Part shown: one piece after another, positions 16,501-26,117 of the stretch
Layout of the letters: each line of letters begins with the position of its first letter
Numbering within the stretch: position 1 is the stretch's first letter
Source of the DNA: an uncultured Bacteroidota bacterium
Lineage (GTDB): Bacteria > Bacteroidota > Bacteroidia > Flavobacteriales > Flavobacteriaceae
Direction of reading: 5' to 3'
DNA length: 64,000 nucleotides
Assembly (NCBI GenBank): GCA_913047695.1
Contig: CAJWUI010000007.1
Coordinates: 1 to 64,000, forward strand
Notes under the pieces: model-generated
The model's database searches: none
What the model saw: the letters and a program-made list of their open reading frames with translations, nothing else
Told to the model about the DNA's origin: nothing
Made by a program: the position numbers and the translations under genes

Positions 16501-19500
16501 TGAACTTGATTACCAGTTAACAGCACCAACTCTAACCATTTCAGACACAATACTTGACTATGTTTTTGATCAGACATTTCCTCTAACTGCTACCTCAAGT
16601 GGTTCGGGAGCTTTATCTTTTAGTATTGCAAACCCATCGGTCGCAACTGTCAGTGGGTCTACAGGAACTATTAAAGCAGCAGGCTCAACAATTATAACAG
16701 TAAACCAAGCCGCATCAGGTAATTATGCGGCGGCAACAGCAACAGCAACCCTACTAATTAATAAAGCCGTTCCCTCTATAACCAGTTCAAATGTTCTAAC
16801 AAAAATATACGGAGATCCTGTATTTCCTTTAACAGCCACATCAAGTAGTACCGGAAGTTTTACATATCAAGTCTCAGATACTAATATTGCCAATATTGTG
16901 AGTTCTAATGTGGTATCAATTACAGGTGTTGGAACAACAACAATTATTATTACCCAGGCTGAAGATTCAAATTTCTCAACTACAAGCAAGACTATAACAC
17001 TTTTTGTTGATACAGCAGTACCTGAAATACAGAATCTCCCTTTCATAACTAAGATTTTTGAAGACATCTTTCCCGTATCAGAGATTTCAGCAACCTCGAG
17101 CAGCACAGGAATATTTTCTTATACCGTTTCGGACTCTTTAATAGCAACTGTTTCAAGTAATACGATTGTTACCACAGGGGCTGGAACGACAACAATATTT
17201 ATTACCCAATTAGCCGATGGTTTCTATAAGTCTGCTACATCATCTATAACTTTAATTGTAAATAAGGCAATTCCTACAATAATTTTTAATGATGAGACTG
17301 TTACCTACGACAATAGTAGAGTTTTTGGTATTTCTGCCACCTCAAGTAGTACAGGGAGTTTTACCTATTCAGTAGCAGACACAGATGTTGCAAGAGAATC
17401 TACACAATCACAAGCAGGAACGATAAACCCTACGCCAAACAAATCAACTTTTAGAACCAATATAACTAGCCAAACATTTTCGTTCAAAACACGCAAATCT
17501 GGTCAAACTCAAATTACAGCCTTTCAAGATGAAGACAGTAATTATCTAGCAGCATCTGCTACTATGTCTCTTACTGTACTTAAAAAAGATTTGTCTGGTG
17601 ACTGGTACCCTCCAACTTCAATATTTACAAGAGTTTATGGTATTCCACCTTTTGAAGTAATCCGACCAACTGTTGAATCAGATTACTCAGGGACATTTAA
17701 TTATAGATCAGCAGATGCAAGTATTGCGAGTTTCTCTACATCAACAATTACTATTAGCAGTACGGGAACAGTTGCCCTTTTTGCTGATATATCTGGGGAT
17801 GATAAATATAACGCCAAAACTGTAACAGCCACTCTTATCGTTGAAAAATCAAATCAATCAATAATTGTTGAACCATTACCAAATGAAAAGCCATTAAAAG
17901 ATTTCACGTCCCTTACAGTATCTGCAACATCGACATCTGGTACTCCTGTAACAATTTCACTTGTAAGTGGATCTGCAGCAAGTCTTTCAGGTTCTGTAGG
18001 CAATTATTCATTAAATAACATTAATCAGACAGGCTTAGTAACAATTACCTTTACAGTTCCTGAAAGTCAAAATTATTACTCTGCAACAGTGACTGCAGTA
18101 ATTGATGTTGTAAAAACTAATCAATCAATTACTGTAAGTCCAGTAGCACCTACTTTTATTTACTACCAGGAGAATTTAGTTTACACAATAAATGCCTTTT
18201 CTGACTCTTCATTGGCTGTAACATATGGATTAGTATCAGGCACTAATGCTACACTTTCTGGAAATGTATTAAATATTTCAGATATAGGGGAACTAGTTGT
18301 TGAGATAAATCAACCAGGGAATAATATCTATAATCCTGCAATCACAAAAATAGAAGTTATAAAAGTTATTCAAGGAATAACCAACTTAAGTAATTTTAAT
18401 ATACCGGATAAAAATGTTGATGATCCTGATTTTAGAATTCCACCACCAACTTCAAATAGACCCCCCTTTACTTTTAATTACACCTCCTCTGATCCAAGTG
18501 TAGCTGAAATTTCTGGAGATCAAATAATTATTAGACGCCCTGGTTCAACAGTAATAACTGCAAGACAAAACTCTAATAGCAAATTTAATACAGGATCCAT
18601 TACTACAATATTTAATGTCTTTGACAATGATTGTGATGGTGACGGGATAGGAGATTTTGACGACCCTGATGATGACAATGATGGTATACCGGATGAGAAA
18701 GAGCTACAATATGGTACCGATATTTGTGGTTTCGATCCAGATTGTGATCAAGACGGTATCCCCGATTCATTTGATAATGACGACGATAATGACGGCTGTC
18801 CCGATGAAGAAGATTTTTATCCGTGTGACCCAACTAAGTGTGATGACGACTCCGACAAAGATGGAATATTAGATTCTCAAGATAATTGTATTTTTATATC
18901 CAACCCTGACCAAGAGGATACAGACGGTGATGGAGTAGGTGATACGTGTGATAACTGCCCTTTAGAAGCCAATCCTGACCAGGAGGATACAGATGAGGAT
19001 GGAGTAGGTGATGCTTGTGATAATTGCCTATCAGAAGCTAACCCAGACCAAGAGGATATCGATGGTGATGCAGTTGGAGATGCATGTGACAACTGCCTGT
19101 CAGAAACCAATCCTAACCAAGAGGATTCTGACGGGGACGGTGTAGGTAATGCATGTGATAATTGTGTTGATGCTAGTAATCCATTACAAGTAGATTCAGA
19201 CGGAGATGGTATTGGAGATGAATGTGATAGTGATCCTTTTAATTTAGAAATTAAAATTTCTGAGTTTGTTTCACCTAATGGTGACGGTATAAACGACTTT
19301 TTTGAGATCCAAAACATTGAAAATCACCCAAATAATGAGCTTCTAATATATACCCGATCAGGAGTAGTAATTTTCTCTACAAGAAACTACAGAAACAACT
19401 GGAGTGGCACTACAGACAATGGATTAGTCCCAGAAGGGAGTTATTATTTTACCGTAGATTTAGAAGGCGACGGCACTATAGACAGGCAGGGTTGGATATA

Positions 19501-19513
19501 CATATCAAGATAG
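13586..19513 (+). CDS. giant BspA-like/Ig-like/TSP3 surface protein with T9SS type B sorting domain
   Basis: The track starts at ATG 13859, but the frame is open and clearly coding back to 13571. Codons from 13586 give a signal ([19 protein letters not shown]) and then the usual lead-in to DUF285 repeats ([13 protein letters not shown]). No ATG, GTG or TTG is in frame there, so the start is an ATC at 13586, or ATG 13567 joined by removal of one T in TTTT (13576-13579), giving MTKFVAIKQ. Numbered from 13859: BspA-like DUF285 repeats ([14 protein letters not shown] type) 1-560, Ig-like domains about 570-885, Big/MBG-like beta repeats about 887-1580, acidic thrombospondin type 3 Ca-binding repeats about 1589-1795, and a CHU_C/T9SS type B domain ([13 protein letters not shown]) 1799-1884. 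It is a cell-surface or secreted adhesin-like protein; the ligand is unknown. Confidence 0.85.
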   Translation: MKQALSLLVFLLFQISFSQGIVQNGNTIECDGTAVGDSASIGGKTIYVVDRDALISIVENGDFTFTPSGSASSTTVTPTDLSCVCTSNITDMSFIFKRDGVYGKSNFNTDINNWDVSNVTSMQSMFEEASNFDNPLNYWDVRLVENMQAMFKNAALFNRSLNDWDVSNVKNFAAMFQSASVFNKSLDNWVLSPQLTNLNYMFWEATRFNQPLDNWVTTNIKSLQGTFRKARDFNQDLSTWDVSEVTRMDKLFYGAASFNGDIDNWQVQKVIRLSETFRDAISFNRNISGWQTLKLQFMNWTFANAESFNVDINSWDVEEVVNMNYLFRDTDIFDQPLNLWKTYKLKSTEGTFYKAIKFNRPLDDWDTDEVTNMKNMFFEAVEFNNGQSGGVSNTLSFNMSSVKNTQSMFWKASKFNAHLSGWDLGEVTEMASMFRDSNWNNGASAGVSTTLSWNVEKVKNMSNIFLNNGAFNANISAWNPLSVEGLSSAFANASAFNNGFPPGSAGTATISNTLDWNMPRLYSEDTRAARGLGLGSTFYKATAFNSYVNNWNVSSIHNITNIFYDATSFNQPLDNWNVGNIEFMENAFRGATSFNQPIGNWDVTSVEKFNNMFLGASTFDQDISCWCVPNNPERNNFSNASPIDAKPNYIPRWNLPCSPILTMDDSFSLAGDDTLIGPGESITFTASFDRDIASTVSYSLNGSSISSMTAVNSTTFTVSIAANDLADNTYLFTIETTDYCGASYNPADATLNGSETATDTIEFTVDKTPPNVTLTHNHPDNILSGSDTVEITATFSEGVVSPTLSLDGLFANAAMTGSTSSVWTYNIDITTLTVPPSGDDYFVTINASDPAGNNYTSSTGIQDGNETSVDSITFTIDNTPPTVVLTDSDLDDIVYPADSITVTATFSEAMTSAPQISFSGGPQDINMSATSSPSVWTFVFDFPSYSLPSGIYTLTVSGTDISGNPYSGSEDVELDYQLTAPTLTISDTILDYVFDQTFPLTATSSGSGALSFSIANPSVATVSGSTGTIKAAGSTIITVNQAASGNYAAATATATLLINKAVPSITSSNVLTKIYGDPVFPLTATSSSTGSFTYQVSDTNIANIVSSNVVSITGVGTTTIIITQAEDSNFSTTSKTITLFVDTAVPEIQNLPFITKIFEDIFPVSEISATSSSTGIFSYTVSDSLIATVSSNTIVTTGAGTTTIFITQLADGFYKSATSSITLIVNKAIPTIIFNDETVTYDNSRVFGISATSSSTGSFTYSVADTDVARESTQSQAGTINPTPNKSTFRTNITSQTFSFKTRKSGQTQITAFQDEDSNYLAASATMSLTVLKKDLSGDWYPPTSIFTRVYGIPPFEVIRPTVESDYSGTFNYRSADASIASFSTSTITISSTGTVALFADISGDDKYNAKTVTATLIVEKSNQSIIVEPLPNEKPLKDFTSLTVSATSTSGTPVTISLVSGSAASLSGSVGNYSLNNINQTGLVTITFTVPESQNYYSATVTAVIDVVKTNQSITVSPVAPTFIYYQENLVYTINAFSDSSLAVTYGLVSGTNATLSGNVLNISDIGELVVEINQPGNNIYNPAITKIEVIKVIQGITNLSNFNIPDKNVDDPDFRIPPPTSNRPPFTFNYTSSDPSVAEISGDQIIIRRPGSTVITARQNSNSKFNTGSITTIFNVFDNDCDGDGIGDFDDPDDDNDGIPDEKELQYGTDICGFDPDCDQDGIPDSFDNDDDNDGCPDEEDFYPCDPTKCDDDSDKDGILDSQDNCIFISNPDQEDTDGDGVGDTCDNCPLEANPDQEDTDEDGVGDACDNCLSEANPDQEDIDGDAVGDACDNCLSETNPNQEDSDGDGVGNACDNCVDASNPLQVDSDGDGIGDECDSDPFNLEIKISEFVSPNGDGINDFFEIQNIENHPNNELLIYTRSGVVIFSTRNYRNNWSGTTDNGLVPEGSYYFTVDLEGDGTIDRQGWIYISR

Positions 19514-19621
19514 TTTTTCTAAGACTTTAGCAAAAAAGAAAAGATTCAACAAAACCACTATTTTCACATTCTTTTGGTTTTTCTACTTTTTATTTTCATA
19601 ACTTTAATATTGGAAGTATAC

Positions 19622-19714
19622 ATGAAGATGAGAAGTAGACGAAGAAGATACCTGCAAGCAACACCTTATATTAACATGTTGGGCTGCATTTGGTTCACTG
19701 AAAATATGTTTTAG
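19622..19714 (+). CDS. possible 30-codon leader ORF
   Basis: ATG at 19622 to TAG at 19712 encodes a short basic peptide (MKMRSRRRRYLQ at its start). Its stop lies 3 nt before the GTG of the next gene, so it could be a translation-coupled leader. There is no other support, and it may be chance. Confidence 0.2.
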   Translation: MKMRSRRRRYLQATPYINMLGCIWFTENMF

Positions 19715-19717
19715 ACG

Positions 19718-20032
19718 GTGTCTATTTACATACCTGTAATCATTTTTACGGTTGTGTATTATATAATTTCCATTTCCATTTATAAAGACAACGCCAAGTA
19801 TCTATTATCTCCCTACAACAGTATGTCGCAAGCTCAAAGAAAAAAATTTGGTCTGGATAAATTTCTAATTTTTTTTAAAAATTTTTTTAGACAACAATCT
19901 GCTTACACATTTTTAATTTTCGTAATTTTTAAATGGTTATATAATGATAAAATTGCAATTTCAATTTATTCATTACTTATTACCCTAAGTCTAATTTATC
20001 TTGTTATTAAATCAAATAAATTCTATAGATAA
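19718..20032 (+). CDS. small membrane protein, DUF3784-like
   Basis: A 104-aa protein with three hydrophobic segments (about 4-20, 60-73 and 78-96). Between the first two lies LSPYNSMSQAQRKKFGLDKF, which resembles the cytoplasmic loop motif of DUF3784-type small membrane proteins (a GYNTMS-then-charged pattern). The start is a GTG; no ATG precedes the first helix in frame. Its end overlaps the long track form of the next ORF but not its true start at 20052. The function of such proteins is unknown. Confidence 0.55.
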   Translation: MSIYIPVIIFTVVYYIISISIYKDNAKYLLSPYNSMSQAQRKKFGLDKFLIFFKNFFRQQSAYTFLIFVIFKWLYNDKIAISIYSLLITLSLIYLVIKSNKFYR

Positions 20033-20051
20033 AATTTTAAAAACCAAAATT

Positions 20052-21107
20052 ATGCCTAAAGCAAAGTTAATTTTACCCATATTAATTTTAGTTGTATTCA
20101 ATTTTAGTTGTTCTAAAGAGGACGATTTTTCATCTGAAATGGCAACTACAACTAACACTACAACTCAAACAGAAAATAGCAGCTCGAGCTCTCTATCCAA
20201 CAGCGACAATAACACAACTAATCCTTTAACAACAATTACCCCTACTTCAACCTTTGCTTTAACAGGGAATATAACTTTCAAAAATTATCTACATGAAAGT
20301 CTTCCAAGTGAATGGATTACAGAATACAACATTATAATGCAAAATATGATTGAATTAGCACCAACATCTGTTGTACCTTGGTTTGAAGAGGAACTCAATA
20401 TTTTTGCTTGGTTGGATGATATTGATAAGCCTTTTACTGTTTCTGTTCAAGACTGGGATGGTACGGAAAAATCGGTTACAGTAGAGGGCCAGTGCATATG
20501 TGGTTACGGTGATAAAAGATGGATGTCATTAGAAATGTTTTCTCCTGAATTTGAAGGTGAATTTCCAAGTAATCACAGATTTTCTGTTATAGTCCATGAG
20601 TACTACCATGTCTATCAATCTACACTTTCTGAAAGTTTTACACAGCCCAACGGTGGAGATACATTAAATCCTGAAGGATTTGACATATTATGGCTGGCTG
20701 AGGGTACTGCAGCTACGATTGAATCATTATACATTCAACAATATTATGGAGTAAATTATTTTGAAGAGGGTTTTGGATGGCTTGATTTTAACCAAGCCAT
20801 TACAAACCCAACTGCTTTTGAATCAAGAGACGTTGAAGATACAAACTATGGTGGAGCAACATTTATGATACTAGCATTGGCGAAAGAAATTGAGGCTACA
20901 GGCAAAACACCCGAAGATGCATTTAATTTAATATTAAAGGAATTTTGGAAAAGTAATGCTAACAATCAAAATTGGAAAGTTAGCTTTGAAAATGTATTTG
21001 GATTGAGTTTAGAAACATTTTATTCAAACCTTTCCGGTTACAGTAATGATATTTCTCTTTATTATCCTCCAAGCGACCTAACACTTAAAAACATATTAAG
21101 AAACTAG
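20052..21107 (+). CDS. lipoprotein zinc metallopeptidase-like protein (HEYYH)
   Basis: A 351-aa lipoprotein. The start is ATG 20052 because it yields the signal MPKAKLILPILILVVFNFSC (Cys 20); the track's TTG at 20001 does not. A Ser/Thr/Asn-rich low-complexity linker follows (about 30-70). The catalytic core has HEYYH at 182-186 and a downstream Glu in WLAEGTAATIE (Glu 217), the HExxH...E spacing of gluzincin-like metalloproteases. It likely acts on the cell surface or in the periplasm. It follows the small membrane gene by 19 nt. The substrate is unknown, and assignment to a named peptidase family is not possible by eye. Confidence 0.75.
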   Translation: MPKAKLILPILILVVFNFSCSKEDDFSSEMATTTNTTTQTENSSSSSLSNSDNNTTNPLTTITPTSTFALTGNITFKNYLHESLPSEWITEYNIIMQNMIELAPTSVVPWFEEELNIFAWLDDIDKPFTVSVQDWDGTEKSVTVEGQCICGYGDKRWMSLEMFSPEFEGEFPSNHRFSVIVHEYYHVYQSTLSESFTQPNGGDTLNPEGFDILWLAEGTAATIESLYIQQYYGVNYFEEGFGWLDFNQAITNPTAFESRDVEDTNYGGATFMILALAKEIEATGKTPEDAFNLILKEFWKSNANNQNWKVSFENVFGLSLETFYSNLSGYSNDISLYYPPSDLTLKNILRN

Positions 21108-21189
21108 GTTTTAATTTATTTAAAAGTAAATACTTACATAAAACTAATATTTATCAAACATAAAAACGGTATTGTAAGAATATCAATTT

Positions 21190-22362
21190 ATGAACAATCA
21201 AATAGAAAAAAACTACGATATTATTGTTTTAGGTATAGGGAGTATGGGATCTTCCTCATGTTACCATCTTTCTAAAAGAGGTTTTAGAACATTAGGGATT
21301 GAACAATTTGATATACCTCACAACTTTGGTTCTCATAATGGGCAAAGCCGAATTATAAGAAAGGCTTATTTTGAACATCCAAGTTATGTGCCTCTACTTG
21401 AAGGAGCTTACAAGAATTGGGAAATCCTTCAAAAAGAATACGGGGAGCAGATATATTTTAAAACAGGACTTCTTTATTTTGGTCAAGAAGATCATTTGTT
21501 AATTAAAGGGTCTAGAAGGTCTGCTAAGCAATATGGTATTGAAATTAACCAATTCACAGCTGAAGAGCAGAAAGAAAAATACCCGCAATTTAAAATTCCT
21601 GAAACTTTTGTTAATATGCTTGAAAAAGATGCGGGTTTTATAACACCAGAAAGGGCAATTATAGCATTTACTAAACTTGCTCAAAATTATGGAGCAAAAA
21701 TTAACACTAACGAAAAAGCAGTCAAGTGGTATAAAAAAGAAGATTCAATTATTGTTAAAACTAACAGGAACACATACCGGTGTAAAAAATTGGTTATTTC
21801 AGTTGGAGCTTGGATGTCAGAACTTTCTAACGTTTCAGATTTTAAGGTCACAAAACAAATTCTTGCTTGGGCAAAACCTAAAAATTGGGAGGACTTTACT
21901 CTAGAATCTTTTCCGTGTTGGACTTATGCTGATAATTCTACAAAAGGCATGTTTTATGGCTTTCCAATTCTACCAAGTTCTATTTCGCATGATGGTTATC
22001 AAGGACTAAAATTTGCGCATCATTTTAAAGGGAAAGAAACCGATCCTAACAATGTCGATAGAAGGGTGTCAAAAAAACAGGAAAAAGAAATTTTAGTGGC
22101 GATACAAAAATTTATTCCTAAGGGTATTGAATCTATCCATACTTCTAAAACATGCCTTTATACTTACAGTAAAGATGACGATTTTATAATTGATCATCAC
22201 CCTACTAATGAAGATGTAATTATCACTGCTGGTTTTAGCGGACATGGTTTTAAGTTTACAAGTGTTGTTGGTGAGATAGTTACTGATCTTGTTGAAAAAG
22301 ACAACTCTGATTATCCTATTGAATTTCTCAAGCTTAAAAGATTTAGCAAAAATTCTACATAA
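21190..22362 (+). CDS. monomeric sarcosine oxidase/N-methyltryptophan oxidase family flavoenzyme
   Basis: A 390-aa FAD-dependent amine oxidase. The dinucleotide-binding motif GIGSMGSSS is at about 16-24. The family signature for covalent flavin attachment, KTCLYTYSKDDDFIIDHHP, is present with Cys about 322. GFSGHGFKFTSVVGE near the C-terminus matches the conserved end of MSOX/SolA proteins. The enzyme oxidises secondary N-methyl or cyclic imino acids (sarcosine, N-methyltryptophan, L-proline or pipecolate), releasing H2O2. It lies next to the hydroxyproline cluster, which makes an imino-acid substrate attractive, but this is inference. It ends 6 bp from the convergent serine hydrolase. Confidence 0.87.
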   Translation: MNNQIEKNYDIIVLGIGSMGSSSCYHLSKRGFRTLGIEQFDIPHNFGSHNGQSRIIRKAYFEHPSYVPLLEGAYKNWEILQKEYGEQIYFKTGLLYFGQEDHLLIKGSRRSAKQYGIEINQFTAEEQKEKYPQFKIPETFVNMLEKDAGFITPERAIIAFTKLAQNYGAKINTNEKAVKWYKKEDSIIVKTNRNTYRCKKLVISVGAWMSELSNVSDFKVTKQILAWAKPKNWEDFTLESFPCWTYADNSTKGMFYGFPILPSSISHDGYQGLKFAHHFKGKETDPNNVDRRVSKKQEKEILVAIQKFIPKGIESIHTSKTCLYTYSKDDDFIIDHHPTNEDVIITAGFSGHGFKFTSVVGEIVTDLVEKDNSDYPIEFLKLKRFSKNST

Positions 22363-22368
22363 CAGTTT

Positions 22369-23538
22369 TTAATTTAGAGAGGAGTTCAATTTTAAAGCAG
22401 CATCCATGTAACGGTAAATGTCAGGAGTAAAGTCACTTTTTGAGTCATCTTTAGGACCCTTACTTTTACCTAGGCGAACTAAAATTAAATTTTCATCAGG
22501 GAAAGTTATAACGTATTGACCTAGGTGACCTCGTTCCATAAAAACTTTATGATTTTTATATTCCTCCAACCACCAACCATATCCATATTCGTCACTTTCA
22601 GAAAATCGAGGTCTTAGTGATTTGGCTATAAAGCTTGAATCTAGTAGTACCTCGCCATTCCATCTGCCATGATCTTTATAAAGTTTGGCCAGACGCGCAA
22701 AATTTTTTGCACTAGAAGCAATACAACAAAAAGCTTTTTCAACTCCTTTTTCAGCACTGTCAACTTGCCAATAGCTATCAAATTCGTTACCCATTGGGTT
22801 CCACAGAGTTTCATACAAGTAGTCAGTTAAGTTTTTTCCAGTTGCATTTGCAATGACCATACCTAGCAATTGTGTAGCACCGCTTTTGTAATTAAATTTC
22901 TTTCCAGGTTCTATTTCTATTGGCTGATCTAGCATTAGTTTATTGAGATCTTTAACAAAATATGAGGCTGCAGTAACTGAAAAGGGGGAATAGTAAGCTT
23001 CATCCCAACGAAGACCTGAAGCCATACTTGACAAATCACCGACGGTAACTTGGTCAGAGAAGGGCCCTTTTAGTTCAGGAATAAAATCTTTTGCCTTTTG
23101 ATCCAGATTATTGATGTATCCTTGCATGATAGCCTTGCCAAGTAGTGCAGATACATAACTTTTTGCCATTGAAAACGAATTACTTTTAGAGCTAGGTTTA
23201 TAACCGTCATAATATTTTTCAAAAAATACACTGTCGTTTTTAATTAAAACAAAGGCTACTGTTTTTGTTTCTTTTAAAAAATCTTTGAAATTTTTATCTA
23301 GTAAAATGCTATTAAATTTTTTGTGCTTAGGCCATGGATTGGGGTTTTCTGAAGCAGGCAAAGTATGGTTATCGTATACCTTGTAATCAGATATGTAAGC
23401 GGTAACGTGACCAGTTAAATAAATTTTAGAAACACCACGCAGAATATAATTGTATTTTGAAATATATAGTAGACCTACAAGGATCAATATAATAAACCCT
23501 AAATATGAGAGAATTTTTTTTACCATTTGTTTGTGCAA
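22369..23538 (-). CDS. membrane-anchored serine hydrolase, beta-lactamase (class C) family
   Basis: A 389-aa protein with an N-terminal membrane anchor (LGFIILILVGLLYIS, about 13-27) and a beta-lactamase-type catalytic domain outside. The SxxK motif is SMAK at 123-126. A tyrosine-type motif lies in FNYKSGATQLLG, and the third motif region is ERGHLGQYVITFPDENLILVRLG (HLG). Family roles include peptidoglycan peptidase, esterase and 6-aminohexanoate-dimer-hydrolase-like activities. The start may be the second Met (MVKKIL). It separates the sarcosine-oxidase gene from the hydroxyproline operon, in opposite orientation to both. Confidence 0.83.
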   Translation of the reverse strand: MHKQMVKKILSYLGFIILILVGLLYISKYNYILRGVSKIYLTGHVTAYISDYKVYDNHTLPASENPNPWPKHKKFNSILLDKNFKDFLKETKTVAFVLIKNDSVFFEKYYDGYKPSSKSNSFSMAKSYVSALLGKAIMQGYINNLDQKAKDFIPELKGPFSDQVTVGDLSSMASGLRWDEAYYSPFSVTAASYFVKDLNKLMLDQPIEIEPGKKFNYKSGATQLLGMVIANATGKNLTDYLYETLWNPMGNEFDSYWQVDSAEKGVEKAFCCIASSAKNFARLAKLYKDHGRWNGEVLLDSSFIAKSLRPRFSESDEYGYGWWLEEYKNHKVFMERGHLGQYVITFPDENLILVRLGKSKGPKDDSKSDFTPDIYRYMDAALKLNSSLN

Positions 23539-23661
23539 ATCTAATATTTTTTTAAAACCTAAATTACCTAACTACAGCTACAAATTTTAATTAAACTGAA
23601 GTCAACTTATTTTTTTAAAAACTTATATTAGTTCTATAGTAATTATTCGAATTCAAAGTAA

Positions 23662-24582
23662 ATGAAACAATTTGACTGGGAAGGCGTAATGCCTGCAATA
23701 ACAACTCAATTTGATAAAAATGGGGTATTGGATTTAAAGGCTTTTAGAAATAATTTGTCTAATCAAATAAAAGCAGGAGTACATGGGATCATACTTGGTG
23801 GTACATTAGGAGAGGCGAGTACACTCAAAGATTTAGAGAAAAAAGAACTTCTAGCAACTACTTTGGATGAAGTAGATGGGAAAATTCCTGTTATAATGAA
23901 TATTGCTGAACAAGCTACCTCAAAAGCAGTAGACTTAGCAAAAGAACTTGAGGCTGAGGGTGCAGATGGATTAATGCTGCTTCCTCCAATGCGCTACAAA
24001 GCAAATGATCAAGAAACAGTAGCATATTTTTCATCAGTTGCATCATCAACAAGTCTGCCGATAATGATATATAATAATCCTGTTGATTATAAAATTGAAG
24101 TAACCTTAGATATGTTTGAGAAACTAAAAGAGCACAAAAATATATCTGCTGTAAAAGAGTCTACCAGAGATGTAACAAATATAACAAGGATGATTAACCG
24201 CTTTGGAGACCGTTTTAAAATCTTATGTGGAGTGGATACAATCGCAATGGAAACCTTACTTATGGGAGCAAGTGGTTGGGTTGCTGGACTAGTTGATGCC
24301 TTTCCTGAAGAAACTGTTGCAATATATACCTATTGTAAAACAGGAGAACTAGATAAAGCACGATCAATTTTTAGGTGGTTTTTACCTTTATTAGAGCTTG
24401 ATATTTCTCCTCAGCTAGTTCAAAATATCAAATTGTGTGAATTGGCAACAGGAATGGGGACAGGTCATGTAAGACCCCCTAGACTTCCTCTTCAAGGAGA
24501 AGAACTTGAAAGGGTTAATAAGATTATTAAAAAAGGTCTTGCAAAAAGGCCTAAAAATTTAGATTACAAAAAGTACTTATGA
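23662..24582 (+). CDS. DapA-family enzyme, probable pyrroline-4-hydroxy-2-carboxylate deaminase
   Basis: A 306-aa class I aldolase of the DHDPS/NAL superfamily. The Schiff-base lysine is in AVKEST (Lys 165) and the catalytic tyrosine in IMIYNNP (Tyr 137); GGTLGEASTL is the N-terminal phosphate/carboxylate loop. Not being a lone dapA, and heading an operon with an aldehyde dehydrogenase, a hydroxyproline-type epimerase and a D-amino-acid dehydrogenase, it is best read as the deaminase converting pyrroline-4-hydroxy-2-carboxylate to 2-oxoglutarate semialdehyde. Its stop overlaps the next start by 4 bp. A true DapA or keto-sugar aldolase is the alternative. Confidence 0.85.
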   Translation: MKQFDWEGVMPAITTQFDKNGVLDLKAFRNNLSNQIKAGVHGIILGGTLGEASTLKDLEKKELLATTLDEVDGKIPVIMNIAEQATSKAVDLAKELEAEGADGLMLLPPMRYKANDQETVAYFSSVASSTSLPIMIYNNPVDYKIEVTLDMFEKLKEHKNISAVKESTRDVTNITRMINRFGDRFKILCGVDTIAMETLLMGASGWVAGLVDAFPEETVAIYTYCKTGELDKARSIFRWFLPLLELDISPQLVQNIKLCELATGMGTGHVRPPRLPLQGEELERVNKIIKKGLAKRPKNLDYKKYL

Positions 24583-26117
24583 TAAAGGTTGGGAACTTGG
24601 TTGGAGGTATTTGGCAAACAAATCCAAAAGCTAAAACATTTCAAACGGCTAATCCAAAAACAAAAAAGTCTATTTTATATCAATTCGAAGAGGCCAATAA
24701 AGATCAAATCGATCAAGCAGTTAAGAAAGCAAGTTCAGTTTTTGAATCTTTTTCTGAAACCTCTTTTTCTAAGAGAATAGAGTTTTTACAAGAAATTCAA
24801 AAACAGCTCAACCAAAAGAAAGGTGAAATTTTAAATATTTATCAGCTGGAATCAGCCTTTTCTGGTGCTCGTGCTGAGGGAGAATTTCAAAGGACTTTAG
24901 GACAAATTCAAGAATTTATCGAGCTCTTGAATCTAGGATCTTTTATTAATCCAATAATAAATACTAATGGACCAGATTTAAGAAAAATGCTTTTCCCCAT
25001 TGGACCCATTGCGGTATTTGGGGCAAGTAATTTCCCACTTGCTTTTTCAACTGCTGGTGGAGATACGATTTCTGCATTTGCAGCTGGATGTCCAGTTATA
25101 GTAAAAGCGCATCCTTTCCATGCAGGGACAAGTGCTCTTGTCGCTGAAGCTATCTTAAATGCAATTGAATATTGCAGCTTACCATTAGAAATATTTTCCC
25201 ACTTAGGTGGAATATCTTATAATGTTGGTAGCGAACTTGTAAATCACTTAGCATTAAAGGGAGTAGGATTTACAGGAAGTTTTGTTGGTGGAAAAGCATT
25301 ATATGATCTGGCCCAAAAAAGGGAAGAGCCTATACCTGTTTTTGCTGAGATGGGAAGTGTAAATCCAATTTTTGTTACTGAAACAAGATTAGAGAACGAC
25401 AAAAATCTTTCAGATACTTTGGCACAATCAATTGTTTTAGGCACAGGTCAGTTTTGTACTAATCCTGGTATAATAATTTTTTGCGATTCTAAAGACAAAA
25501 GTGATATTGTTAAACAGGTGAATCAAAAATTCAAACAAATTGAATTACCTCCGATGGTTCATCTAAATATTGAGAGTAATTATCTAAAAAAAATTGAAGA
25601 TCTAAAAAATATAAAGGGCTTGAAGATTTATAAACAATCAGAAAATATTGCTGCTTTAGGATTAATTTCAGCTTCAGTATTATTAGAAAATAAAGAACTA
25701 GTAGATGAAGTTTTTGGGCCTTTTAGTCTATTTGTAAAATGCAGTTCGATAGAGCAAATGAGTGAATTGGCTAAAATTATCCCTGGTCAACTTACTGGAA
25801 CTGTTTTATCAGATAAAAATGAACAAGTTGGATTAAAAAAATTAGTAAACCAGATTAAAAATAAAGTAGGGAGATTACTTTTTGAAGGTGTTCCTACAGG
25901 TGTTGCTGTTACAAAAGCGATGCAACATGGAGGTCCTTATCCAGCTTCAACAGACGGACGTTTTACTTCAGTAGGTACCGATTCCATTTACCGTTGGCTA
26001 AGACCAATTGTTTTCCAAGATTGTCCTAATGTATTACTTCCATCGGCTTTAAAAGATAAAAACCCCCTTGCTATAGAAAGGTCAGTTAATGGACAAATGA
26101 CTAAAAAGGCAATATGA
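24579..26117 (+). CDS. 2-oxoglutarate semialdehyde (2,5-dioxopentanoate) dehydrogenase
   Basis: A 512-aa aldehyde dehydrogenase. Visible motifs are FGASNFPLAFSTAGGDT (Rossmann/active-site Asn region), GFTGSFVGGKAL, the general-base Glu in VFAEMGSVNP, and the nucleophile in GTGQFCTNPG (Cys 293). Length and the FGASNFPLAFS and EMGSVNP segments match the NADP-preferring ketoglutarate semialdehyde dehydrogenase group rather than betaine or acetaldehyde dehydrogenases. In this operon it would oxidise the deaminase product to 2-oxoglutarate. It overlaps both neighbours by 4 bp, implying translational coupling. Confidence 0.88.
   Translation: MIKVGNLVGGIWQTNPKAKTFQTANPKTKKSILYQFEEANKDQIDQAVKKASSVFESFSETSFSKRIEFLQEIQKQLNQKKGEILNIYQLESAFSGARAEGEFQRTLGQIQEFIELLNLGSFINPIINTNGPDLRKMLFPIGPIAVFGASNFPLAFSTAGGDTISAFAAGCPVIVKAHPFHAGTSALVAEAILNAIEYCSLPLEIFSHLGGISYNVGSELVNHLALKGVGFTGSFVGGKALYDLAQKREEPIPVFAEMGSVNPIFVTETRLENDKNLSDTLAQSIVLGTGQFCTNPGIIIFCDSKDKSDIVKQVNQKFKQIELPPMVHLNIESNYLKKIEDLKNIKGLKIYKQSENIAALGLISASVLLENKELVDEVFGPFSLFVKCSSIEQMSELAKIIPGQLTGTVLSDKNEQVGLKKLVNQIKNKVGRLLFEGVPTGVAVTKAMQHGGPYPASTDGRFTSVGTDSIYRWLRPIVFQDCPNVLLPSALKDKNPLAIERSVNGQMTKKAI

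Noticed and set aside
18657-18872. Overlapping ORFs rich in Met/Thr or His/Tyr (18612-18872)
   Set aside because: Out-of-frame reading of the Asp/Gly codon repeats.
18877-19317. 146-aa antisense ORF in the TSP3 region
   Set aside because: The protein is a Ser/Pro-rich mirror of the regular GAT/GAC-rich TSP3 repeats; it is a shadow frame without a start context.
22369-23538. Antibiotic resistance beta-lactamase
   Set aside because: The class C-like fold with SMAK is shared by many peptidases and esterases; nothing points specifically to beta-lactam hydrolysis.
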